A DNA stretch of 64,000 nucleotides, from the NCBI GenBank assembly GCA_963082975.1, contig OY720346.1, positions 33,879,787 to 33,943,786 of the forward strand. The letters are read 5' to 3'. How positions within the stretch are numbered: the first letter of the stretch is position 1; each line of letters starts with the position of its first letter. The position numbers and the translations under genes are program-made. The DNA is from Labia minor (taxonomy: Eukaryota > Arthropoda > Insecta > Dermaptera > Spongiphoridae). The notes under the pieces were generated by a model that was not told where the DNA came from, did no database searches, and saw only the letters and a program-made list of their open reading frames with translations. Positions 10,443-22,391 of this stretch are shown one piece after another.

Positions 10443-10805
10443 ACCGACCGACGATAGTATGGGAGGTATTGTTTTCACTCCAAATTTCACATGTGGAGAT
10501 TTTTACATATCTCCACGAATCCTGCATTTTCTTAACAGAAAAAAGTATTTTTAGCTTGATCGGCTAAACGGATTTTGATGAAATTTGGTATATTTACTTA
10601 ATGCATCAGTATGATGCTTTGATCAACTTTTGATGTATATCAGGAAACCGGAAGTGGTAGTATTAGCGATCGACGATGTTGAGATTTTGATGTTTTTATG
10701 CGTTTTGAAGGTTCCTGAATCATTTTCACTAAGGCTGAGAAAAATGTCTGTGTATATATGTATGTGTGTATGTGTGTGTGTGTATGTATGTAGACAAGAT
10801 TTCTA
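10443..10805 (+). mobile_element. HINE-A/HINE-B chimera
   Basis: The left part is HINE-A: it has the ACCGACCGACGATAG tip, the block TTTACATATCTCCACGAATC and the ACCGGAAGTGGTAGTATTAG segment. At 10668-10680 (GCGATCGACGATG) it passes into HINE-B 5' sequence (GTTGAGATTTTGATGTTTTT, then a (GT) tract and GTAGACAAGAT) and stops. The join is at the short motif GCGATC...CGATG found in both families. Confidence 0.75.
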
Positions 10806-11029
10806 AATTAATCAAGTGACTTATTAAAGTCCCAAATATAAATTTCTTTACTTTTATATTTGAATTCACATTTTAATAATACCTTAAAATAATATAAGTA
10901 ATAAAAAAACTTGGAAATAAATTTAAAACAGTTTCAAAAAATAATACAAAATTATATTATTAACATTATTATGTAAATTATACAGACTATTTGCATTATT
11001 TCTTTTTCAATACTTTATTGAATTGATTG
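10806..11029. other. AT-rich stretch, nothing recognised
   Basis: No feature seen. Confidence 0.4.
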
Positions 11030-11375
11030 ATGTTTATGTATCATATTCAGTTGGTTATTTTGTCCAATGTAAATTGATCTCAATGGTGATGTGCGGTAGG
11101 TACGTCGTCATCGTCATCGTTGTTGTATATTAAGTGAAGAAGAAGGAATCTGATAGCCACCGGCCTTAGTTTAAGGGTTCTTATCAGATGATATATATCA
11201 TATATGATAGAGACGCAGAGAAATAAAAAAAAGAATGTGGTGGCAAATGCGAGTTAGTGAAGAGCAAAAGACACGGCACACTCTTGGAATACCTCTTCAT
11301 CTTCTTCTGCGTCACTGATTCGAAAATATATCATTCTAAGGAAGGGAAAAGGTGAACTAGAGACAGAGAAAGAGA
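11030..11375. other. GC-richer unique island
   Basis: Mixed-composition DNA with ACGTCGTCATCGTCATCGTT and AGCCACCGGCCTTAG, not seen elsewhere in the window. No convincing frame or splice sites. Possible conserved noncoding DNA. Confidence 0.3.
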
Positions 11376-11420
11376 TAGGGAAAGTGGTTAACTCCTTGTT
11401 TTCATATTCTTCGATTTTTT

Positions 11421-12050
11421 ACCGACCGACGATAGTAAGGGAGGTATTGTTTTCACACCAAATTTTACATGTAGAGATTTTTACATATCTCCACGAATCA
11501 TGCATTTTCTTAACAGAAAAAAGTATTTTTAGCATGATGTCTGTCCGTCCGTCTGTCCGTCCGTATAGATGTGTACAGCCTGAACGGCTTAACGGATTTT
11601 GATGAAATTTGGTATATTTACTTAATGCATCAGTGGGATGAATTGATCAACTTTTGGTGCAAATCCGGAAACCGGAAGTGGTAGTATTAGCGATCGACGA
11701 TAAGAAGGGAAGGGTTATTTTCGCACCAAATTTCACATAAGGAGATTTTTTTACATATCACCACGAATGTATTGGTTTTATCCTCGGGAAAAATCATCTT
11801 CATTATGTTTTTCTTAATTTAAAATTATATGACGTCACCCAGCCCTTCATGACGTCACAGCCTCGGGTAACGCCGGCTACTTCAGCTATATATTATAAAT
11901 AAAATAAAATTAAAAATATTTATGTTATATGCCTATCTGTTTTTTATTACATTAATAGATATATTAAAATTATTTGAAATTGTTTCTGTAGCTGGAAATT
12001 AATTTATTTAAAACCGTCGGTCGGTTCGGACCTGGCCACAGGTCAACTTA
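11421..12050 (+). mobile_element. HINE-A copy, complete
   Basis: A T-run precedes the 5' tip ACCGACCGACGATAG. Next come block 1 (CACCAAATTTTACATGTAGAG), a (GTCC/GTCT) microsatellite at 11540-11567, GGATTTTGATGAAATTTGGT, block 2 at about 11692 (a diverged repeat of block 1) and the core. CGTCGGTCGGT at 12015-12025 is the exact complement of the 5' tip. The 3' hairpin GACCTGGCCACAGGTC is at 12029-12044, followed by AACTTA. This matches the HINE/DINE-1 plan and carries no gene. Confidence 0.85.
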
Positions 12051-12490
12051 TTTAAAATAGTCTTAGCCTATAAAAATTTATTATTATAGATATTTTTTTC
12101 TTTACATTCTTTACCTTAATTTATATAAAGTAAATAATAAATTTTATAGTTGAATATAAATATATTAATTTTATATGAATTAAGTAGAATTATACGGGTT
12201 AGATTTTTTAAAGATATGATCTACGTAAGAGAGTAGCGTTTACATATTCACATTTATTATTTTTTTATATCATTTTTCATTGAATTTCATTTCAGTTTCT
12301 TATTATTTTCTTTTTAATTTTTTATTCTAATTCCACCATCCTGCACATCTTTTTTTTATTGATTTTTTACTTGATTCTTGAATCATTACAATTCTTTATT
12401 ATTATTTTTATAATTTTTTTAATAATATAATTCTCATTTTCAAATCTAAATCTTAATAGTTCTTAATATCGATGCATAATATATCATTTT
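12051..12490. other. AT-rich spacer between two HINE-A copies
   Basis: Unique A/T-rich sequence; nothing recognised. Confidence 0.5.
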
Positions 12491-12491
12491 T

Positions 12492-13122
12492 ACCGACCGA
12501 CGATAGTAAGGGAGGTATTGTTTTCACACCAAATTTCACATGTGGAGATTTTTACATATCTCCACGAATCATGGATTTTCTTAACAGAAAAAAGTATTTT
12601 TAGCATGATGTCTGTCCGTCCGTCTGTCCGTATAGATGTGTACAGACTGAACAGCTCAACCGATTTTGATGAAATTTGGTATATTTACTTAATGCATCAG
12701 TGGGATGAATTGATCAACTTTTGGTGCAAATCCGGAAACCGGAAGTGGTAGTATTAGCGATCGACGATAGGAAGGGAAGGGTTATTTTCACACCAAATTT
12801 CACATGAGGAGATTTTTTTACATATCACCACGAATGTATTGGTTTTATACTCGGGAAAAATCATCTTCATTATGTTTTTCTTAATTTAAAATTATATGAC
12901 GTCACCCAACCCTTCATGACAGCCTCGGGTAACGCCGGGCAACGCCGGCTACTTCAGCTATATATTATAAATAAAATAAAATTAAAAATATTTATGTTCT
13001 ATGCCTATCTGTTTTTTATTACATTAATAGATATATTAAAATTATTTAATATTGTTTCTGTTGCTGGAAATTAATTTATTTCAAACCGTGGGTCGGTTCG
13101 GACCTGGCCACAGGTCAACTTA
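12492..13122 (+). mobile_element. HINE-A copy, complete
   Basis: Same structure and orientation as the copy at 11421. The inner inverted tip is mutated to CGTGGGTCGGT, and a short duplication AACGCCGGGCAACGCCGG occurs near 12932. The hairpin and AACTTATT end are intact. Confidence 0.85.
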
Positions 13123-13434
13123 TTTAATTTTTAGATTAAATGGGATTTTCAATTAGCCATTTTTTCTATAATAATATTAAAATATTAATTATTGACTCTT
13201 TAACATTAGATTATAATTATAAATTCAATCAAGATAAAAAAAATATTTATGGTATTTTAATAAATTGTCAAGGGAGAATGAATAAATGAATTATTTAGGG
13301 ATGAAAACACACACACAGAAACATATATATATATAGAAAAACAATTTCTATTAAACCATGACGCTATTAAACTGGATCATTAACAAAAAAAAAATAGTTC
13401 ATTTAATTATTTATTTCGATAATATTTTATTTAA
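13123..13434. other. AT-rich stretch, nothing recognised
   Basis: Contains short (TA) and (CA) tracts only. Confidence 0.5.
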
Positions 13435-13970
13435 TGGTTGAATGATTTGATATATATATTGGCGGTAGGTGCCCCGACCCTTCGTTCGGTCAATTCGTCT
13501 CGGATATCGCTCAGCCAGCCCGACCGGTGGTCGAAACAACCTGGGACACTTGGCACGCGATGTTATTAGAAAGAATGAGAATCTGGATGGATATAGGGAG
13601 ATTGAATGATGAGGGGGTGGGAGAGGGAGAGATGAAGAAAGAGAGAGAGAGAGAGTGCGGTCTTTTCAATCATCCGCTTCCCAGTTTGAATTCACAACAG
13701 AACAGTTGGTCCATGGATGGACGACGTCTGGATATCAGATCTCAATCGATCTTTGCGTTTGTTCTTCCCTCTCCTATCAACCATCATATATATATATATA
13801 TATCTCAAAAAAAAGAAATATATAAAACGTTCATCCGCTTCTACAGCGGCATCTTTTTAACTTGATCTTGAAATTTTTCTAAAAGACTAGATTACATCAG
13901 ATAGATTCGAAAGAAGAGGGGGGTGGGTGCTTTGTCACAAAGTTTCATCCCTCTCTCTCTCTCTTTCTCT
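13435..13970. other. GC-richer island with an open frame
   Basis: Bases 13441-13560 are markedly GC-rich (GGTGCCCCGACCCTTCG, CAGCCAGCCCGACCGGTGG). A plus-strand frame at 13527-13865 spans (GA) and (TA) repeats and has no recognisable domain, so I do not call a gene. The island could be an untranslated exon or a regulatory element. Confidence 0.3.
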
Positions 13971-15411
13971 CTATTTACATTCCAGAGATGGAATATTAAT
14001 TTAGCGATATTATACTCAGATGCCTTAAATAACTTAATCAATAAATAATATAATATATATATATATATATATATATAATGTTCATCTTAATTTATACATC
14101 AATGTAAACTATTCTAAAATTCACAGATTTAGTAATAATATAATTGTCAAAAAACTAAATTAATAAATTAACAAAAAACTGATACGCTTCTTATCTCAAG
14201 TGTATAAATATAAAAAAAAATTTATAAAATAACGTTTTTCCAATGGACTAAAAAGAATAAAATAATTTTTCTATAAGTCTGACAAAGTTTATGGTCGAAT
14301 AGCTTCATATTCAACGAAAAACGTTAAGCGCATTTAGTTTTATTTATTTATATGAAACACATCAAGTCAAATTTTTGTAATCATAAAGATTTTTATCAAA
14401 CATAAACTGGCAATATTTTTTATTATGCAATAAAATTGATAGATTAAGAGCTAAGAAATTAATCTGTTATTATTTTTCACTGTAATATACTATCAAAGTA
14501 TGTAACAAATTTTAAAAGAATTATTATTTTCTTAAATTTACATATTATCTATCAAATTTAAAACAGTTGATTATATTAGAAGAAATAGTGATACTTTTTC
14601 AAATATATTTATTATAATTATTATATTAATTAAAAATTTCTCTTTTAATGTTATAAATTAATTTGAATTTTTTCAAAATGAAAACCAACTCAATATTTAT
14701 CCGTCAGATGGCTTGAATAAAAGTTCAAATATTATAGAAAATAATCATAAATAACATTACAATTAATTAATTATAATTCGATTAGATTTCTTCCATACCT
14801 TCTAGGGATCCATTGAAATATCCATAAAAATTTTCAAAAGTTATCTCAATTTAAAGTTGATGAAAAATCGTTTTCTATTTGTCAAAAGAGCGAACAGACA
14901 GACAGACAGACATGAAGCGAAGTTGTTAAAAAACGTTATAATATAATAATTATAAAAATAATGGAACTAATCCGTTTATTTTAAATGACAACATAAATTT
15001 TTTTATTGTCTGAATCAATAGAGATATTTTTCTAATTTCAATGATATAACATGTTTATACCTTTATTTAACGGTTTTTTTAAATAAAAACAAATTAAATA
15101 TTTAATATTTTTATTTAATGTCTCCATAATGGGAAAACAAACAATTTTATTTATAAATTATTTAGAAATTATTAATCTTGACATTAAACATAACATTATA
15201 GGAAAAAGTAGTTTTATCAGTCAACATAATTTTTTATAAAGATTATCTACAACTTCATTCATAAATAAATAACAAAATTTTTAACATTAGGTTGCAAATG
15301 TTTATTTGAACTATTTACGATATTAAACAAATAACCAGGAGTTGTGTGGAATAATAATAATTGTTTCAACAATGCTAATAGGAACAATTTTGTAATTTGT
15401 TTGCATTTTTC
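13971..15411. other. AT-rich stretch, nothing recognised
   Basis: (TA)n at 14053-14080 and a short (CAGA) tract near 14896. No gene or transposon identified. Confidence 0.5.
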
Positions 15412-15419
15412 GTGATAAC

Positions 15420-15815
15420 TACGGTGACCATATTTTTCGGAGAAAATAAAGGACACTTGTAACGTGACATGAGGGGGGGTTATGGTAATTTAAATTCGTG
15501 CTCAATAATTTTGTGTTAGGGGTGGGGGTTTGTGCGTTCGTGTGACTTCACAAATGTTAATTTGGGGTCTTCCAAGGTGTGACAAATTGTGACATGGGGA
15601 TTGGGAATGGGCAGGGTCAAAATTATCACAAATATTGCGATCATTTATGGGTGCTCCGATCTAGAGTTGCAGAAAAACAATTTGAGAAATTTGATTTTGC
15701 GACAATTTCTCAAAATAAAGGACAATATGCTTATTTCAGGAAATCAATAAAGTTAGAGGACAGAGCCTTCAAATAAAGGACTGTTCTCTGAAATAAAGGA
15801 CGTCTGGTCACCGTA
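15420..15815. mobile_element. hAT-type MITE with perfect 8-base target duplication
   Basis: The 396-base element starts TACGGTGACC and ends GGTCACCGTA, perfect 10-base inverted tips. GTGATAAC at 15412-15419 and 15816-15823 is a perfect 8-base target duplication. The interior repeats AAATAAAGGAC several times near the right end. Internal open frames are not transposase-like. Confidence 0.9.
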
Positions 15816-15823
15816 GTGATAAC

Positions 15824-17440
15824 CAATGTTCTCCAAAATTTAAATAATATATATTTATTTTGAAAATAAGGTATGAACAAATAAAGGTATAACATAACAA
15901 TAAAAATATAGGATGCAATTTTAAATAAAAGGTTTAACTATATATTTTGAGAACCAGAGCGTTGAAAATTTTTTTTTAATTCATTAAAATGTTTCAAAAT
16001 CTTCCAATGATTATATCAATTAACTCACTTAAATTATTATTACATTTATATATTATGTAAATTAAATAATATATATGTATATATTAATATAGGAGAGAAT
16101 TATATTACATCCTGTATTTTTTGTTAATGTAAATCGCAGGATGTTGACAAAGGAACGTTATGATGCTTCTCAAAATTTGAACTGATTATAAAATTTTTAA
16201 GACTCAATTAAACTGAAATTCGATAAAAAAACATAAACTAATCACTTTTCACAATCATGGGCTACAAAATTGGTAACCCTGCTGGTTTCTTACCCACCAG
16301 TGATGTTAGCATGTTCTCACTTATAATCTAGATTTCATAAAAAATTTCTAAATTTTATATACTAAACAAGGTTGTATCTACTAAATCGGATGAAAGTTTT
16401 AGTCACTATTATGTTTACATATACACGTTTACAAACTATTAACTTTAATTAAGATCTTAGGCATTAAAGTTTCAAAAACTTTCTTCTCTTTATAATAATC
16501 TCATGTTTTGGCAAAACATCTTAAAGGACTGAGAGAGAAATAAGTTTATAATAACACACCTAACAATTAATAATCAGCCCTTCATGTGGTTTTCCTAAAT
16601 ATATGTAATATTAATAAATTATGTTTATATCCTTACAAATTAAGAAAATAAGAAGAATGATTTTCAAACGAATATATTTTTCATCTGTCCATTAATAAGA
16701 TAAACTTATAAATAATATTATCTATAAACAATCATGATTTAGAGGGATAAAAAGTTTAGAAATGGAAAAGAAGAAAGGAAAAGAATCGATTAGGGGGTGG
16801 GCAGAAGAGAAAAATAAGAACGACAAGGATTTGTTTGTATAAGATTATATATAATAAAATTAGTTTTCAGGTTTTTTTTCTAAGTCTTTCCTGAATAAAT
16901 ATAACATATTATTTAATTAGCTCTAAAATAAATATTTTAAATTAATTTAGGAATTCAAATGAAAAACAATGTAATAATTTTATTTTTAAATACATTTTAT
17001 TGTAATATCTTACAATTAGTTTTACAAGGAATGTGCTTTATTCCACAATGTTGTTATAATTTGTACATATTATTAATTTGTATATCCTACATGGATAATC
17101 ATCTTTGTATAAATATACATTGTAAAAATTTTGGCTAATAAACACATTAAAAAAAATGTATAAGAACATTAAAATATCATGGTAATGCCCATGGACAATT
17201 TATTCGTTAGTAACTCATCTGACTGAAGTCTTTTAAAAAAAATTATTTTCTTAGATATTGTTCACTCTAACCTGAATAACTTTATCTATAATATTTTAAT
17301 CACATAATTTATAAATCTCAGATAAAAAATTATTAACCATTTCATTGTTCATGCAATAATCAGAACAACAAATGCTTTTTTCTTATAACAAAAACTTAGT
17401 ATAATAAAACACACACATTTCTATATCATTTGACAATTAA
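15824..17440. other. AT-rich stretch, nothing recognised
   Basis: Mixed bases at 16125-16340 (for example GGTAACCCTGCTGG) show no family resemblance. The rest is A/T-rich. Confidence 0.45.
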
Positions 17441-17444
17441 TATA

Positions 17445-18010
17445 TGTATACCTTTATTTTAACAATCGCGGTAGGAAAAAAGGTGGGGTTTGAAATTAAT
17501 AGTGATAAGTCAAAATATTTAGTAATAGAGAGGGATAGTACTAACCCACAAAGTCTTAACATACAAAATGTAGAATTCGAAAATGCAGAAAAATTTAAAT
17601 ACTTAGGTTCTGTAATCACGAAGGATAATAATATTTGAGAAGAATTTAAATCGAGGTTGCAATCAGGTAATGCCTGTTAACATGCAATAAAGGGGCTTAT
17701 TTTGTCAAAATTATTATCAAAGGGGATAAGAATTAAAATATATAAAACAATTATTTTGCCGGTTGTATTATATGTGAGGCATGGTCTATGAAACTGGGGG
17801 ACGAGAATAGATTTAAAGTATTTAAAAAAAGGATTCGTCGCAGCATTTATGGACCAAAATGAGGTCACCTGCATAATGAGGAATTATGTATGACAACTCC
17901 AGACATTTAGAATCATAAAATCGAAAACACTACGATGGGAAGGACACGAGACTAAAATGGGAGAGGAAAGAATGGCTAAAAATATGTTGGTAATGAGACC
18001 GATTGGAAAA
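17445..18010 (+). pseudogene. LINE ORF2 segment between reverse transcriptase and C-terminus
   Basis: It reads VGFEINSDKSKYLVIER, then FENAEKFKYLGSVITKDNNI, then a stop, then LILSKLLSKGIRIKIYKTI and LPVVLYV, and later KSKTLRWEGHETKMGEERMAK. This is the typical order downstream of the YxDD box in arthropod LINE ORF2, here with stops and frameshifts. It is followed immediately by a second partial copy in the same orientation. Confidence 0.85.
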
Positions 18011-18565
18011 GTATAGTATTAACACACAAAATCTCAAAATACATACAAAACATAGAATTTGAAAATGTAGAAAAATTTAATTAGCTTCTCTAATCATGAG
18101 AAGAATTTAAATCATTCGGGTAACGCTTATTATCATGCAGTAAAGGGCTTATTTCGTCAAAATTATTATCAAAGAATATCAAAATTAAAATATATAAAAC
18201 AATTATTTTGCCGGTTGTATTATATGGGTGCGAGACGTGGTCTATGACCATGGGAAACGGGAAATTGCATGATCTCTATGCATCTCCAGGCATAGTTAGA
18301 GTAATCAAATCAAGAATGTTGCGATGGGTAGGACACTTACCCAGAATGGGTGATAATAGACTAGGGAAAAAATATTGTATTTGTTGGGAGACCGATTGGA
18401 AAACGTCCGCTTAGAAGACCAAGGAGACGCAGTGGGTGGATAATGTAGAAAGGAACATGTGAGAGACGGGAAATGGTAGGAGTTGAACGGTTGTGGCTCA
18501 GTATAGGGGCACTTGGAGAAATGGATGCTGCGGCCAAGAACTTTCGAGTTCCGTATAGCCACAGA
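18011..18565 (+). pseudogene. Second, tandem LINE ORF2 C-terminal copy
   Basis: It restarts at the equivalent of 17530 (ACACACAAAATCTC) and continues through LPVVLYGCETWSMTMGNGK, LHDLYASPGIVRVIKSRMLR and WVGHLPRMG to a tail ending AACTTTCGAGTTCCGTATAG. The minus-strand frames at 18305-18612 are shadows. The direct tandem arrangement suggests unequal exchange between two copies. Confidence 0.85.
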
Positions 18566-19404
18566 TTTAATTTTAATATATATAAATAATTAAAATGAAA
18601 TATATAGCCCACATTATTTATTATAAAATGATTACTAAGAAAGTCAAGAACAATTTTTACTTTCTGTTATGTAACTCTATTTTATCGTTTTGTTCTTATG
18701 GTATTTATTAAGAAAAAAAATAATAATGGAAGCAAATGAATGAAGTATGTTCTTGTTCAATTGTTTGACGCAACCACAACAAAGTGTTTAACAATAACAA
18801 CTTGCCACTTTGAAATAAAAAAATATATTGCGTGTTAGGTGTATTTTCTCATCAGCAGAGAAGAAGAAGATTTATACCAAATTGAAGATGTCATGGATGG
18901 GCAACCGCATTCATAATCATCATCTGCCAATTGGATAATTTATACACATATTAAATGAAAATTGCATTACGTGTAGGTAGATATATAAATAGAGAAAACG
19001 AGTGAGATTATATACCGAAAGAATCAAATAAAATGAGATCGGTGCTTTATTATTATTATTATTATTATTATTTCTTTTTAAGCCATTAAGAGTCATTATT
19101 TTTCTTAAATCGTTCGCAAATAGAAATATTATTTTTGTGCAAACTCACTATCAAATAAACACAACAGACATTAGAGATAATAATAATAATAATGTGAGAA
19201 TCCCTATTCTTCAGAACTACATTAAAATAAATAAAAAGATATGCATCAATCATTATACATTTTGTAAAAGAAAATCTTGTGTTACTTATGGGGGAAATTA
19301 TTTTTATTAGCATAACTTCAGTTAAATCAGATTCTCAATTGAATTATTATTTTTATCAATAATATTTTATTTTTAAATTAATTGATAGATGTAAAATATT
19401 ATAG
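18566..19404. other. AT-rich stretch with a small mixed-composition part
   Basis: (TTA)n at 19049-19071. Bases 18840-19000 are less AT-rich (ATCAGCAGAGAAGAAGAAG) but unrecognised. Confidence 0.4.
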
Positions 19405-19790
19405 GATACAATAATTATTATATCTATTTGAGAATTCAACCAAAAATTTTTAAACAATTTCAATTTATTAAATAAACTAAAGAAAAAAAAAATGAAAATA
19501 AAAAATACAATCATTAGGGGGGTAGAGAGAAAGTTATTAAAAAACACTTGGTTTTAAGTTTCAATATAAATTTTATTGAACTCTATACATAACTGTCGAA
19601 ATGATCCTAAATAGTTTACTAAAATTTATATTGAAACCTAAAACCAAGTGTTTTTTAATTACTTTCTCTTTACCCCCTAATGATTTTATTATTTATTTTC
19701 ATTTTTTTTTCTTTGGTTTATTTAATAAATTGAAAATTGTTAAAACAATTTAGATTGAATTTCCATATACAATACAATTGTATCATAAAA
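19405..19790. mobile_element. Foldback element, near-palindromic
   Basis: The arms 19405-19575 and about 19625-19790 are inverted copies sharing AAAACACTTGGTTTTA, CAATATAAATTTTA and CAATTTATTAAATAAAC. The central 50 bases are unpaired. It contains no gene; open frames on it are A/T artefacts. Confidence 0.75.
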
Positions 19791-20418
19791 AATAGTTACA
19801 ATGTAATGTCTACAATTTTAATTATAAATTATTAATTAATTCAATTATAATAAAAATTTAATAAAAATTAAAAAATAAATAAATAATAAAAGAATGTGTT
19901 TCATTTCTCTCACGATTCGCGTTGTCTGTTCCCTTCGTCTTCCTTCTGCTGATTACTATATTAAATTCGTCTCGGGTTTGTCTCCGACATAATGGCTCAT
20001 GTCGTGAGTCCGATTCGAAATGCTTCGTTTGCATTTGAGGCTCCGTATCTGTTACACTGATCAAAAAACAACACATGATGAATCACTTGTTGTCTGCTTT
20101 TTTTAATATAATATACATATATAGATAATATCTTCCTCTCTCTCTCTTTCAAACTGTGCGACACATTTACATTCATTTGGATAGGGATATAATTTTTTTT
20201 TGTTCTATCACACTAACACATGCATGGAAAGAATATGATATACTCTCAAATACTCTTATACAGGGTGTTTTAAAATAATACTCTATTATAATATTAAATA
20301 AAATTATCTAACAAAAATTTATTAATAAAAATTTAATATTTAATTATTAAATTCATCATTTGATTATTTTTTAGGAAATAATTTATAATAAATAAAATAA
20401 AGGTAATTATATTCAAGT
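19791..20418. other. Spacer with a mixed-composition island
   Basis: Bases 19898-20070 are GC-richer and unique (CTCATGTCGTGAGTCCGATTC). A minus-strand frame there has no recognised domain. The rest is A/T-rich with a (CT) tract near 20135. Confidence 0.3.
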
Positions 20419-20880
20419 AAACGCACTTTCGCGGTTTTGAATAATACTTTACCAGTGGATTCCTTTTGCAATTCCAAATAAACTTTTCTTATGAAATTTT
20501 TTCGGCCCTCTTCTAGTTTACGAGATAAAAATTATTAAAATTTGCATATAAATCCATTGATATTCTTTTAGCTAGCATGTTTTATCTATTTGACTACTAG
20601 AGGGCGCACTAATTTTCGGTTTTTATGAGTTCGGTTTGGATTTATGAAAATTAAAAAATTAATTAAATAATTTTCCTATATTCAAATCGAACTTATAAAA
20701 ACCGAAAATTAGTGAATAAGTGAATAATTAATGAATTAGTCAATAAAACATAATACTTAATGGCACATTTCGACGTTCATAACTAATCTGTCAAAATTAA
20801 AAAATCTTTATTTTAATAATTTTTTTTCTGCAAAAGGAACCCACTGGTATAGTATTATTAAAAACCACCAAAGTGCGTTG
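20419..20880. mobile_element. Foldback MITE sharing its core with 6471-6939 but with different tips
   Basis: The ends ACGCACTTTCGCGG and CCACCAAAGTGCGT are inverted repeats that continue through ACCAGTGGATTCCTTTTGCA with few mismatches. The core shares CTATTTGACTACTAGAG-like and CCGAAAATTAGTGAAT sequence with the 6471 element. Confidence 0.8.
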
Positions 20881-21648
20881 AAAATAAATCATTTTTAATA
20901 ATAATTAATATTTTATTGAAATTATTAATAGTACTTATAGACAAATATATCAGTCTATTAATTATATTTTATTTTTATATTTGCAAAGTTTAATATTTTT
21001 TGATATTAAATATATTATTTAAAATTTTTAAATACCTATTATAAAATCATAAATATTTTTAAACATCCTATATATAAATTACATATTAATGATGGTTATA
21101 ATTATGGAAAAAAATATGATTAATCCTTATAACTAGTAGTATCATTGGTAGATCTTGCAGGTGTCATGTTCTGTCCCGGATCCTTGATTTGATTGATGAG
21201 AAATAATTTTCGACTAATTCAAATGCATCATGTAATTTAAAAAAAGAATGAGAAAGAAAGGGAAAGGAGATGGAGGGGGATACAGAAAAAGTGATATGAA
21301 ATAAAGAAGTTGTGAATTTAAAAGTTCATGTAGAAGTAACATTTAATTAAAATAAAAATGCATATTTAAATTTATTTCTAAAGTGACCCTTTTGCTTTTG
21401 CTTTAATTCTTGTCGCAAAAAATAATTTAAATAACATTCATTATTAAAATTTCTAATCAATCTAAAAAAATTAATTTCATTTGAACAGAAAAATTACAAA
21501 ATTTTTTTCTTAAATTTTTTTTTAATAATCATTCGGGGAAAAAATATGTTGTGAATGAATTTAATATTATTATATATACACATATATTTATTAGTTCAGA
21601 TTTCTGTACAGCTATAAAATTTATAAAAAAATTTAAATTATTTCTCTT
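20881..21648. other. AT-rich stretch, nothing recognised
   Basis: No frame, repeat end or island of note. Confidence 0.5.
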
Positions 21649-22172
21649 AAACCGGCTCCACACATGCGGTGTTTGTCAAATACCGAATATTTAGCAAATA
21701 CCGAGCACCAAGTTTAGGTGCTTGTATTGAATATTCGTCTTGTTAATATTATTAATATATAATATATAACCTCCTTAATTTGGTTTATTGAATTTAATTG
21801 AATAATTTAATTAATTGAATTCAATTAATCATAATAATTGTAATGTAATACTTTATAAATAAATTATTTAATTGAATTTGTTAATTTATTAAAAATAATA
21901 AATAATTTATTAAAAAAATAAAAAAATAATAAATAATTTATTAAAAAAATAAAAAATGAATTGCAAGAGAAACAATATTATATATTTAAATTGTGGATAT
22001 AAATTTTCTCAAATATTCGTATTGTGCTCGCTATATAGCAAACGAGCGAGCACGCGAATGTTTGTGCTCGGCATATCCCAAGCGCAGGATAACCAACCCA
22101 TCCACACATGCGGTGTTTTCCAAATGTTTTGCTTGATATTTGGCAAACACCGCATCTGTGGAGCCGGCTTTA
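21649..22172. mobile_element. TIR element with CCGGCTCCACA tips and an internal palindrome
   Basis: CCGGCTCCACACATGCGGTG near 21652 is mirrored by CACCGCATCTGTGGAGCCGG near 22148-22167, a terminal inverted repeat of about 30 bases. An internal hairpin GTGCTCGCT...AGCGAGCAC lies near 22024-22054, and a partial third copy of the tip is at 22100-22120. The superfamily is uncertain (PIF/Harbinger-like is possible). The frame at 21956-22177 is not transposase-like. Confidence 0.7.
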
Positions 22173-22391
22173 GATAAACATCTAATAAAGGGATTTTTTT
22201 TTATTTCTCTTTTTAGTCAATTTTAATTTTGTGATTTTAAAAATCACAAAAAATTCAGGAATTATTTTTTATTTTTAATATATTCAGAAAATAAAAGAAT
22301 TTTATTATTAAATACTATAAGTAAGTAAATACTACACTCATAAAGCAATGCCTCTCATGATGCCTCGAAATTCATCATATATAAAATTTTT

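Noticed and set aside
18305-18612. Minus-strand frames of 83-85 codons
   Set aside because: They are antisense shadows of the LINE fragment on the plus strand.
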